NCBI GenBank assembly: GCA_963704875.1
Contig: CAVPIA010000001.1
Span: forward strand, 77,323 to 141,322
Direction of reading: 5' to 3'
Source: CAMYOC01 sp963704875
GTDB lineage: Bacteria; Pseudomonadota; Gammaproteobacteria; Steroidobacterales; XN24
DNA length: 64,000 nucleotides
The translations under genes and the position numbers were made by a program. This document shows, piece by piece, positions 1 to 7,398 of this stretch. The notes under the pieces are model-generated. The model had not been told where the DNA came from. It worked only from the letters and a program-made list of their open reading frames with translations, and ran no database searches. The stretch's first letter is position 1. Every line of letters begins with the position of its first letter.

Positions 1-1
1 G

Positions 2-745
2 ATCGGCTATGACGGCATCGTCATCGCCAATGACAAGACCGCCGCCAACTTCCAGCTCAGCTTGCGGGACATCTTCCTGGCGCTGGGCAAAAAGGTTCCG
101 AATCCGGCCAATGCGTCCGCGACCGGGGTCGATTCTCTGGTCGATAACCCCTACCAGACCTGGAAACAGGTGAACGCGGATCTGCCTGACATCAAAATCG
201 AGGTTCTGGGCCCCCCGCCGACTTCAGGTACTCGCGATGCATTTGCCGAACTGGCGATGGAGGGCGGTTGCAAGAGCATCCCCTGGATCAAGGCCCTCAA
301 GGACGAGGACAAAAATGCCTACAAGACCGTCTGCCACAGCGTGCGTGAGGATGGCGCATATATCGAGGCCGGCGAGAATGACAATCTGATCGTGCAGAAA
401 CTGAATGCCAACCCCGCCGCTCTGGGTATCTTCGGCTTCAGCTTCCTGGATCAGAACCGCGACAAGGTCAAGGGCAATCCGGTCGGGGGTGTTACTCCGA
501 CCTTTGACGCCATCGCTGATGGCAGCTATCCGGTGTCGCGTCCGTTGTATTTCTACGTGAAGAAGGCGCACGTTGGCGTGATTCCGGGGATCGAGGGTTT
601 CCTGGCAGAATTTACCAGCGAGAAGGCCTGGGGACCGGACGGATATCTGACCGAGCGCGGCCTGATCCCGATGCCGACGGCCGAGCGCAAGAAATTTGCG
701 GCGGCTGCGAAAAACCTGACGCCGATGAGCCTCGACGCGGAGTAG
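2..745 (+). CDS. pstS: Phosphate ABC transporter substrate-binding protein PstS, 5' end missing
   Basis: This is the C-terminal 247 residues of the periplasmic phosphate-binding protein that delivers phosphate to the PstCAB importer. The open frame runs in from the left window edge, so the start codon and signal peptide are outside. The visible part starts with a GYDGIVIAND segment and contains PPTSGTRDAF, the Ser-Gly-Thr-Arg phosphate-binding loop of the PBP-like PstS family, and a VGVIPGIEGFLAEF segment near the end. pstC, pstA, pstB and phoU follow on the same strand, which settles the identity. A strong hairpin follows the stop, which would make the pstS message more abundant than the permease message. 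The promoter and any Pho box lie outside the window. Confidence 0.93.
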   Translation: MGYDGIVIANDKTAANFQLSLRDIFLALGKKVPNPANASATGVDSLVDNPYQTWKQVNADLPDIKIEVLGPPPTSGTRDAFAELAMEGGCKSIPWIKALKDEDKNAYKTVCHSVREDGAYIEAGENDNLIVQKLNANPAALGIFGFSFLDQNRDKVKGNPVGGVTPTFDAIADGSYPVSRPLYFYVKKAHVGVIPGIEGFLAEFTSEKAWGPDGYLTERGLIPMPTAERKKFAAAAKNLTPMSLDAE

Positions 746-767
746 GCTCGGACAAAGGAAATGCAAG

Positions 768-800
768 CGGCAGTGGGGTGTAATTCCCCACTGCCGTTTT
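768..800 (+). terminator. Rho-independent terminator or attenuator between pstS and pstC
   Basis: An 11-bp perfect stem (CGGCAGTGGGG at 768-778, CCCCACTGCCG at 786-796) closes a 7-nt loop and is followed by TTTT. It lies 22 bp after the pstS stop and 78 bp before pstC, with no new promoter that I can recognise. Partial termination here would give high pstS and low permease expression, the usual balance for binding-protein transporters. Such a hairpin can also stabilise the 3' end of a processed pstS message. Confidence 0.8.
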
Positions 801-878
801 GCTCGAACAAGAACCGCTTGAACTCCGTGGCATTGTTGTCGTGGTAGATTCGCTGCCAGGGTAAGGGGATAAAGGGCT

Positions 879-2267
879 ATGCCGGTGTCAACGGTATTCC
901 TGTTACTGGTCGGACTAGGCGTGCTGGCTTTTCTGGCCGGTAAACGCAAGGCGGTGGCAATCGCCGGGACAGGTCGTGGATCCAGCGCGCTGAACTCTCT
1001 CCCCGGCCACTACGGTCTGTACACCGCTATCTGGTGTGGCTTGCCGGCGCTTTTTCTGCTGTTCACCTGGAAAGTCCTTGAGCCGACCGTAGTCTCCGAG
1101 ATGGTGGCTTCCGGTTTGCCCAGCGAAATCCGTGAGCTGCCGCCAGAACGCTTCAGTCTGGTGATGAACGAAATCCGCAACGTCGTCGAGGGCAACGTTG
1201 TCGCCGGTTCAGCCGATGATTCTGTTCAGGCGGCGGCCGATCGGTATTCGGAGTTGACCCGGGCCAGCAGTATTGCCCGGGGCATCGTCGCGATCGCCCT
1301 CGGGGTTCTCGGCATGGCGCTGGGCTGGTGGCTGGTCAGCGCAGGGCTGAAGGCCCGGAATAAGGTCGAATCGGTCGTCAAGCTGGCGTTGATCGCCTGT
1401 TCCAGTATCGCGATCCTGACCACGCTCGGCATTGTCCTTTCGGTGCTGTTCGAATCCCTGGTCTTCTTCTCTAAGGTCTCGTTTACGGAATTCCTGTTCG
1501 GACTGAACTGGAGCCCGCAGACGGCCATCCGGGCTGACCAGGTGGGCTCAGGTGGTGCGTTCGGTGCGGTACCGCTGTTCGTCGGCACACTGTTGATTTC
1601 AACGGTGGCGATGGCGCTCGCGGTCCCGGTCGGATTGATGATCGCGATTTATCTCGCGGAATATGCGTCCCGCAAGGTGCGCAGCGTGGCCAAACCGTTG
1701 CTGGAAATTCTGGCCGGCATTCCGACTGTGGTCTATGGGTTTTTCGCCGCGCTGGTTGTCGCCCCGAAGATCCGCGGCTTCGGCTCGGCTCTGGGCCTGG
1801 ATGTTGCATCCGAGAGCGCGCTGGCAGCGGGTCTGGTAATGGGGGTGATGATCATCCCGTTTGTGTCTTCATTGTCCGACGACGTGATCAATGCGGTGCC
1901 TCAGGCCATGCGGGACGGCGCCTATGGCCTCGGGGCGACCCGTTCGGAGACCATACGCAACGTGATTATTCCGGCCGCGCTGCCGGGCATTGTCGGTGGC
2001 GTTTTGCTGGCGGTTTCGCGCGCGATTGGTGAGACCATGATCGTGGTCATGGCAGCAGGTCTGTCGGCCAACCTGACCTTCAATCCGCTGGAAGCAGTCA
2101 CCACGGTAACGGTGCAAATCGTGACCTTGCTGACCGGCGACCAGGAGTTTGACAGCGCCAAGACATTGTCTGCTTTTGCGCTGGGATTGATGCTGTTCGT
2201 GGTGACCCTGACCTTGAACGTGATCGCGCTTCGCGTGGTGAGGAAATATCGTGAGCAATATGACTAG
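879..2267 (+). CDS. pstC: Phosphate ABC transporter permease PstC (long form)
   Basis: An inner-membrane permease subunit that, with PstA, forms the phosphate channel energised by PstB. The 462 residues contain a hydrophobic first segment (about 1-20), a second near 47-67, a polar, probably periplasmic loop (70-128), and further membrane segments. The permease core lies after residue 225. The EAA-type loop that contacts the ATPase is visible at about 346-374 (RDGAYGLGATRSETIRNVII). E. coli PstC has about 320 residues, so this is the long family with extra N-terminal membrane segments. The start has AAGGGG upstream. The last 17 bases overlap the pstA start, implying coupled translation. Confidence 0.93.
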   Translation: MPVSTVFLLLVGLGVLAFLAGKRKAVAIAGTGRGSSALNSLPGHYGLYTAIWCGLPALFLLFTWKVLEPTVVSEMVASGLPSEIRELPPERFSLVMNEIRNVVEGNVVAGSADDSVQAAADRYSELTRASSIARGIVAIALGVLGMALGWWLVSAGLKARNKVESVVKLALIACSSIAILTTLGIVLSVLFESLVFFSKVSFTEFLFGLNWSPQTAIRADQVGSGGAFGAVPLFVGTLLISTVAMALAVPVGLMIAIYLAEYASRKVRSVAKPLLEILAGIPTVVYGFFAALVVAPKIRGFGSALGLDVASESALAAGLVMGVMIIPFVSSLSDDVINAVPQAMRDGAYGLGATRSETIRNVIIPAALPGIVGGVLLAVSRAIGETMIVVMAAGLSANLTFNPLEAVTTVTVQIVTLLTGDQEFDSAKTLSAFALGLMLFVVTLTLNVIALRVVRKYREQYD

Positions 2268-3609
2268 CGGCGTGGGCGGCGACGGCGGCGATAGCAAGCC
2301 GGCCAGATCCGGCCAGGATCAGTCCGCTGTGGCCGCGGCGACGATGGAGCGGGTCAACAAGGGGCTGAGGAAGCGCTACCGTGCAGAACGTCGATTCCGT
2401 GCGTATGGCCTGATCTCGGTCATCCTCGGCCTGAGCTTCCTGCTGATGTTGTTGACCAGCATCGTCGGCAATGGTTACAGCGCGTTCCAGCAAACCAGGG
2501 CGACCTTTGATGTTTTCCTGGACCCAGAGGTCATCGATCCGGAGGGCTCGCGTGACCCCGAGGTGCTGGCTATGGCCAATTATTCGACCATTATCCGCGC
2601 GGGCCTGCAGGCGATCCTGCCAGATTCTTCCGGGCGTCAGGAGCGCAGGGAACTGGGCGCTCTGATTTCCAACGACGCACCCTATGTGCTGCAGCGCATG
2701 GTGCTGGACGACCCGTCGATCATCGGTGAAACACGCACTATCTCGGTCTGGGCCAGCGCTAACGTAGATATGCTGCTTAAAGGGAAGATCGACCGCGAAC
2801 TGCTGCAGTCCGAGCGCGTGATTTCGGACCTGCAACTGCGCTGGATCGACATACTCGAAGGCGAAGGCCGGCTAAAGCGGGTATTCAACACTGCGCTGTT
2901 CACCCATGGCGACTCTCGCGATCCGGAGCTGGCCGGCATCCTCGGCGCGGCCAAGGGCTCGTTCTATATGCTGATCGTGACATTGTTGTTGTCGTTTCCG
3001 ATCGCGGTGGCGGCTGCTGTATATCTGGAGGAGTTCGCGCCAAAGAATCGCTGGACCGACCTGATCGAAGTCAACATCAATAACCTGGCGGCCGTGCCGT
3101 CCATCGTATTTGGTTTGCTCGGGCTGGCGGTGTTTCTGAATTTCTTCGGCATGCCCAGATCAGCCCCTTTTGTCGGGGGCGTGGTGCTGTCATTGATGAC
3201 GCTGCCGACGATCATTATTTCAAGCCGGGCAGCGCTGAAATCGGTACCCCCGTCGATCCGTGAGGCGGCGCTTGGCATGGGCGCGTCACGCATGCAGAGC
3301 ACATTTCATCATGTCGTGCCGCTGGCCATGCCCGGCATGCTTACTGGCACGATTATCGGCATGGCCCAGGCGCTGGGAGAAACCGCGCCCTTGCTGATGA
3401 TCGGCATGGTGGCGTTCATTGTCGATGTCCCCCAGGGGTTCTTTGATCCCTCCACCGCGTTGCCGGTGCAGGTGTATCTGTGGGCGGATAGCCCGGAGCG
3501 CGCATTTGTGGAGCGGACCTCTGCGGCCATCATGGTCTTGCTGGCCTTCCTGATTGCGATGAATCTGGTTGCGATTTTTCTGCGCCGTCGTTTCGAACGG
3601 CGCTGGTAG
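2251..3609 (+). CDS. pstA: Phosphate ABC transporter permease PstA (long form)
   Basis: The second channel-forming permease of the Pst importer. At 452 residues it is far longer than E. coli PstA (about 296). A cytoplasmic N-terminal tail of about 45 residues and a large, probably periplasmic domain between the first membrane helix (about 50-75) and the core account for the extra length. The EAA loop (REAALGMGASRMQSTFHHVV) sits in the C-terminal third. I chose the GTG at 2251 because GAGGA at 2240-2244 lies 6 bases upstream. An ATG at 2260 is the alternative but sits 15 bases from that site. It overlaps pstC and is followed 6 bases later by pstB. Confidence 0.92.
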   Translation: MSNMTSGVGGDGGDSKPARSGQDQSAVAAATMERVNKGLRKRYRAERRFRAYGLISVILGLSFLLMLLTSIVGNGYSAFQQTRATFDVFLDPEVIDPEGSRDPEVLAMANYSTIIRAGLQAILPDSSGRQERRELGALISNDAPYVLQRMVLDDPSIIGETRTISVWASANVDMLLKGKIDRELLQSERVISDLQLRWIDILEGEGRLKRVFNTALFTHGDSRDPELAGILGAAKGSFYMLIVTLLLSFPIAVAAAVYLEEFAPKNRWTDLIEVNINNLAAVPSIVFGLLGLAVFLNFFGMPRSAPFVGGVVLSLMTLPTIIISSRAALKSVPPSIREAALGMGASRMQSTFHHVVPLAMPGMLTGTIIGMAQALGETAPLLMIGMVAFIVDVPQGFFDPSTALPVQVYLWADSPERAFVERTSAAIMVLLAFLIAMNLVAIFLRRRFERRW

Positions 3610-3615
3610 CCTGCT

Positions 3616-4548
3616 ATGGTACAAATTGCAGAGAATGCGGATATGGAAACTACAGTTATGAAAACAAGTCCTGACGCGGATGGCCGGACGTCGCCGGCGC
3701 CGCAACGCGGTCGCCCGTCCGCGGCGTCTGCGATGAGCGAGGAACGCAGCGGCGAAGTGCCGGAACAGACCATCGGCGATATCTCACACGCAGATCCTGT
3801 GTTCACTTGCCGTGACGTCAGTGTTTTCTACGGCGACAAACAGGCGGTGTTCGATGTCAATCTGGACATCGGAAGAAACCAGGTGATCTCCATGATCGGG
3901 CCGTCCGGCTGCGGCAAATCCACCTTCCTGCGCTGTCTGAATCGGATGAACGACACCATTGATATCGCCCGGGTCACCGGCACGATCTCGCTGGATGGAT
4001 CTGACATCTACGGCCGGGATGTGGATGTTGTGCCGTTGCGCGCACGGGTCGGCATGGTGTTCCAGAAACCCAATCCGTTCCCGAAGAGCATCTACGAGAA
4101 TGTCGCTTACGGACCGAAGATCCACGGTCTCGCCAGAGACAAGGTCGAACTCGATGAGATCGTGCACAACAGTCTGGCCCGGGCGGGTCTGTTGAATGAG
4201 GTCAAGGATCGCATGGATCAGCCCGGCACCGGCCTGTCCGGCGGCCAGCAGCAGCGCTTGTGCATTGCTCGCGCGATCGCGGTCTCGCCGGAAGTTATTC
4301 TGATGGATGAGCCATGCTCGGCACTCGATCCGATCGCGACTGCACGGATCGAGGACCTGATGGATGAGCTGCGCGAGAACTATACTATTTGTATCGTTAC
4401 GCATTCGATGCAGCAGGCTGCCCGGGTGTCGCAAAGAACAGCCTACTTCCACCTGGGCTACCTGGTTGAGGTTGACGATACTGATACGATATTTACCAAT
4501 CCCAGCCACAAACTGACCGAGGACTACATCACCGGTCGTTTCGGTTGA
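3616..4548 (+). CDS. pstB: Phosphate ABC transporter ATP-binding protein PstB
   Basis: The cytoplasmic ATPase that powers phosphate import through PstCA. Walker A is GPSGCGKST at residues 95-103, the ABC signature is LSGGQQQRL, and Walker B is VILMDEPCSALDP. With the ATG at 3616 the protein has 310 residues, about 50 more than E. coli PstB. The first 60 residues are polar, rich in Ser, Pro and Ala, and carry no recognised domain. In-frame ATGs at 3643, 3658 and 3733 could be the true start, and no Shine-Dalgarno clearly decides. The gene follows pstA by 6 bases and precedes phoU by 34. Confidence 0.93.
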   Translation: MVQIAENADMETTVMKTSPDADGRTSPAPQRGRPSAASAMSEERSGEVPEQTIGDISHADPVFTCRDVSVFYGDKQAVFDVNLDIGRNQVISMIGPSGCGKSTFLRCLNRMNDTIDIARVTGTISLDGSDIYGRDVDVVPLRARVGMVFQKPNPFPKSIYENVAYGPKIHGLARDKVELDEIVHNSLARAGLLNEVKDRMDQPGTGLSGGQQQRLCIARAIAVSPEVILMDEPCSALDPIATARIEDLMDELRENYTICIVTHSMQQAARVSQRTAYFHLGYLVEVDDTDTIFTNPSHKLTEDYITGRFG

Positions 4549-4582
4549 CCCTGATAGGTCAGTTGGCGGGGAGGAACTTGTT

Positions 4583-5311
4583 TTGACAGACAGAGGCACG
4601 AATATCATCGAAGGACATACCGTTCGCACTTATGACGCAGACATCGGGCACCTGCGCAGCGAGTTGCTGGCTATGGGCGGGCTGGTCATCGACCAGGTCG
4701 CATTGTCGGCGCAGGCCGTGGTGCTACGAAAAGCCGATTTGTGGGAGCGGGTGATCAAGCGGGAACAGGACGTTAACCGCTATGACACCGTGATCGAAGG
4801 TACCGTGTTCCAGTTGCTGGCAAAGCGAGCGCCGATGGGTGTCGACCTGAGAGTAGTGCTGGCGTATCACAAGGCCGCAACAGATGTTGAGCGTTGTGGC
4901 GATGAGGCCAAGAAGATCGCCAAGATTGCTCGGAAGATGGCCGCTGAGAATGCCCCGCAAGATGAGGCCTTCAATGAAAGATTGAAGTCGATGTCGGGGC
5001 TGGCTACGCAGATACTACGGGAAGTGCTTGAGGCGCTTGACGACGCGGATGAACAGCGGGCGGTGCAGGCTGCTCAGTCGGATGCCGAAATCGATGCCGC
5101 CTATGAACAGGCGCTGGACGAAATCCACAGCAGGTTGATCACCGACCCCACACTGATGGCAAGCGCGGCTGAAATGGTCACCGCGATCAAGGCGCTGGAG
5201 CGCATTGGTGATCATGCGAAGAATATCGGTCGTTATGTGGTGTTTATCGTCCAGGGCAAGGATGTACGCCATGTGAAGACTTCGAAGCTGGATCGCGAAC
5301 TCGGGCCCTGA
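4583..5311 (+). CDS. phoU: Phosphate signalling complex regulator PhoU
   Basis: PhoU is a helical-bundle protein that links the Pst transporter to the PhoR/PhoB two-component system and represses the Pho regulon when phosphate is plentiful. The 242-residue product begins with the typical region TYDADIGHLRSELLAMGGLV. It contains the acidic metal-binding repeats of the family (for example DVERCGDEAKKIAKIAR and ALERIGDHAKNIGRYVV). I chose the TTG at 4583 because GAGGAA at 4571-4576 lies 6 bases upstream. It is the last gene of the pst operon and is convergent with dapD, 19 bases away. Confidence 0.93.
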   Translation: MTDRGTNIIEGHTVRTYDADIGHLRSELLAMGGLVIDQVALSAQAVVLRKADLWERVIKREQDVNRYDTVIEGTVFQLLAKRAPMGVDLRVVLAYHKAATDVERCGDEAKKIAKIARKMAAENAPQDEAFNERLKSMSGLATQILREVLEALDDADEQRAVQAAQSDAEIDAAYEQALDEIHSRLITDPTLMASAAEMVTAIKALERIGDHAKNIGRYVVFIVQGKDVRHVKTSKLDRELGP

Positions 5312-5330
5312 ACATCAGCCCGTTTCCTGG

Positions 5331-6158
5331 CTATTCAGCAGCGGCGCGAAGCAGCGCATTGATACCTACTTTGCGCCGGGTTTTTTCGTCGACCCGTTTG
5401 ACGATGACTGCGCAGGCCAGGCTGTAGAGCCCTCCGTCGGCGGGCAGGCTTCCGGGAACGACGACGGCGCCGGCCGGTACCCGGCCATAGCTGACTTCGT
5501 CGCGTGCCCGATCATAGATGCGGGTGCTCTGGCCGATAAACACACCCATAGACAGCACCGCGCCGCGTTCCACGATCACACCTTCGACCACTTCCGAACG
5601 TGCGCCGATAAAGCAGTCGTCTTCGATGATCGTCGGTGCCGCTTGTAGCGGTTCCAGCACCCCGCCGATGCCCGCGCCTCCGGAAACATGAACCCGGGCG
5701 CCGATCTGCGCGCAAGAACCCACCGTGGCCCAGGTGTCGATCATGCTGCCTGGTCCTACCCAGGCACCGATATTCACATAGCAGGGCATCAGCACTGCGT
5801 CGGGCGCGATAAATGCGCCGCGACGGACCATCGCCGGTGGCACGATGCGGGCGCCGTCGTGCTCGAAGCGAGCAAGATCATAGTCCTGGTACTTGAGCGG
5901 GACCTTGTCAAAGAAGCGGGTGAATCCACCGTCGATAACCTGGTTGGGGTGCAGACGGAAGTACAGCAGGACCGCCTTTTTTATCCACTCGTTCACCTGC
6001 CAGCCATCCGAAATCGGCTCAGCGACTCGCAGACGTCCGTCATCGAGCCCCGTGATCACTCGTTCTATCGCCTCGCGCAGCGGATCCGCCGCCATATCCG
6101 GAGACAATCCAGCATGGTTTTCGAAAGCGTGCTCGATTACCTTACGTGCGTCTTCCAT
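5331..6158 (-). CDS. dapD: 2,3,4,5-tetrahydropyridine-2,6-dicarboxylate N-succinyltransferase DapD
   Basis: Transfers succinyl from succinyl-CoA to tetrahydrodipicolinate, the step that commits to the succinylase branch of lysine and meso-diaminopimelate synthesis. The 275-residue product matches the E. coli length (274). An N-terminal helical domain is followed by hexapeptide repeats forming a left-handed beta helix (for example APDAVLMPCYVNIGAWVGPG and the IEDDCFIGARSEVVEGVIVE stretch). The open frame extends about 260 bases further upstream, but ATG 6158 is preceded by GGAGAAAG and gives the family N-terminus. It is the last gene of the map-glnD-dapC-dapD unit, 22 bases after dapC. Confidence 0.96.
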   Translation of the reverse strand: MEDARKVIEHAFENHAGLSPDMAADPLREAIERVITGLDDGRLRVAEPISDGWQVNEWIKKAVLLYFRLHPNQVIDGGFTRFFDKVPLKYQDYDLARFEHDGARIVPPAMVRRGAFIAPDAVLMPCYVNIGAWVGPGSMIDTWATVGSCAQIGARVHVSGGAGIGGVLEPLQAAPTIIEDDCFIGARSEVVEGVIVERGAVLSMGVFIGQSTRIYDRARDEVSYGRVPAGAVVVPGSLPADGGLYSLACAVIVKRVDEKTRRKVGINALLRAAAE

Positions 6159-6180
6159 CAGGCTTTCTCCGTGACGCTGG

Positions 6181-7377
6181 CTAGAGCGTGCTGCAAAACT
6201 CGCGGATCCGCCGGGCGGCTTCAACGCACTCGGCGGTGCCGGCGACGAGCGAGATTCGAACCCGGCCGACCCCCGGATCGCTGCCGTCGGCAGGCCGCGA
6301 CAGATAGCGGCCCGGCAGCACCGTGACATGCTGCGTAGCAAATAGCTGCTGAGCGAAGCGCTCGTCATCGATCGGTGTCGGCGCCCATAGATAGAAGGCC
6401 GCCGGCGGGGCGGAGACATCGAGTACGCCGTCGAGGATCGGCATCACCGCATCAAATTTTTCCTGGTAAAGCCGGCGGCTTGCGAGCACATGCGCCTCGT
6501 CTTCCCAGGCCGGCACGCTGGCGCGCTGTACCATCAGCGGCACCGCGCAACCGTGATAGGTCCGATAAAGTCGAAAAGCAGCCATCACGCTGGCATCGCC
6601 CGCCACAAATCCAGAGCGAAGACCTGGCACGCTGGAGCGTTTGGAAAGGCTGTGGAACACGATACAGCGGCGGAAATCATCCCGGCCAATCTCCTGGCAG
6701 ACCTGGAGCAGGCTCGGCGGCGGGTGATCATCATGCAGGTAGATGTCGGCGTAGCATTCATCAGAGGCGATCAGGAAATCGTGACGATCGGCCAGCTCGA
6801 TTGCGTGACGCATGAACGCCTCATCGAGGACCGCCCCGGTCGGGTTGCCCGGACTGCACAGAAACAATATCGCGCAGCGGTCCCATTCGTCCGCGCTGAT
6901 GGCGTCGAGATCCGGGACAAAGTCGTTGTCTTCCAGCGTATTCATATAGCGTGGCTCAGCGCCGGCCAATAACGCTGCGCCCTCGTAGATCTGATAAAAC
7001 GGGTTGGGCATCATCACCAGACTGTTCGCCGACGGGTCGACCACCGCCTGGACAAAGCTGAACAGCCCCTCACGGGTACCGTTCACCGGCAGGATCATGT
7101 TGTTCGCATTGACCGAGTCCCCATCGAGACAAAAGCGACGCTCCAGCCAGCGGGCGATAGCGACACGCAGCGTCTCCGTGCCCAGCGCCACCGGGTAAGT
7201 GCCCAGAGTATCGCTGGCGTCGCCCAGCGCCCGGCCGACGAAATCGGGTGCGGGATGCTTTGGCTCACCAATCGACAAGGGGATATGCCGCAGATCCGCA
7301 GGTGGAGCGGTACCGGCCATCAGCGCGGCAAGACGCTCGAAGGGGTAGGGATAGAGTCTGTCCAGCAGGGGGTTCAT
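6181..7377 (-). CDS. dapC: Succinyldiaminopimelate transaminase DapC
   Basis: A PLP-dependent class I/II aminotransferase that converts N-succinyl-2-amino-6-oxopimelate to N-succinyl-LL-diaminopimelate, the step after DapD. The protein has 398 residues. The Schiff-base lysine is K246 in SLSKRSSVPGLRSG. CSPGNPTGAV (174-183) and ASDECYADIY (204-213) are the usual Asn and Asp/Tyr cofactor-contact motifs. Adjacency to dapD and glnD is typical of gammaproteobacteria using the DapC rather than the ArgD route. It lies 21 bases downstream of glnD in the same direction. Confidence 0.93.
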   Translation of the reverse strand: MNPLLDRLYPYPFERLAALMAGTAPPADLRHIPLSIGEPKHPAPDFVGRALGDASDTLGTYPVALGTETLRVAIARWLERRFCLDGDSVNANNMILPVNGTREGLFSFVQAVVDPSANSLVMMPNPFYQIYEGAALLAGAEPRYMNTLEDNDFVPDLDAISADEWDRCAILFLCSPGNPTGAVLDEAFMRHAIELADRHDFLIASDECYADIYLHDDHPPPSLLQVCQEIGRDDFRRCIVFHSLSKRSSVPGLRSGFVAGDASVMAAFRLYRTYHGCAVPLMVQRASVPAWEDEAHVLASRRLYQEKFDAVMPILDGVLDVSAPPAAFYLWAPTPIDDERFAQQLFATQHVTVLPGRYLSRPADGSDPGVGRVRISLVAGTAECVEAARRIREFCSTL

Positions 7378-7398
7378 GTGTACTCCGCAGCCGGTCCG

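Noticed and set aside
4573..4600. GGAACTT before phoU as a sigma-E promoter
   Set aside because: It overlaps the Shine-Dalgarno and start of phoU, and no TCTGA or TCAAA-like -10 follows at 16-17 bp.
3784..4629. A 281-codon minus-strand frame opposite pstB, and similar ones opposite lysS (47505-48347) and tilS (30498-31406)
   Set aside because: Composition and position are those of antisense shadows; the plus-strand genes are certain.
6159..6419. Upstream extension of dapD to 362 residues
   Set aside because: The added 87 residues are antisense to the end of dapC, Arg/Ser-rich and unconserved, and a good Shine-Dalgarno precedes ATG 6158.
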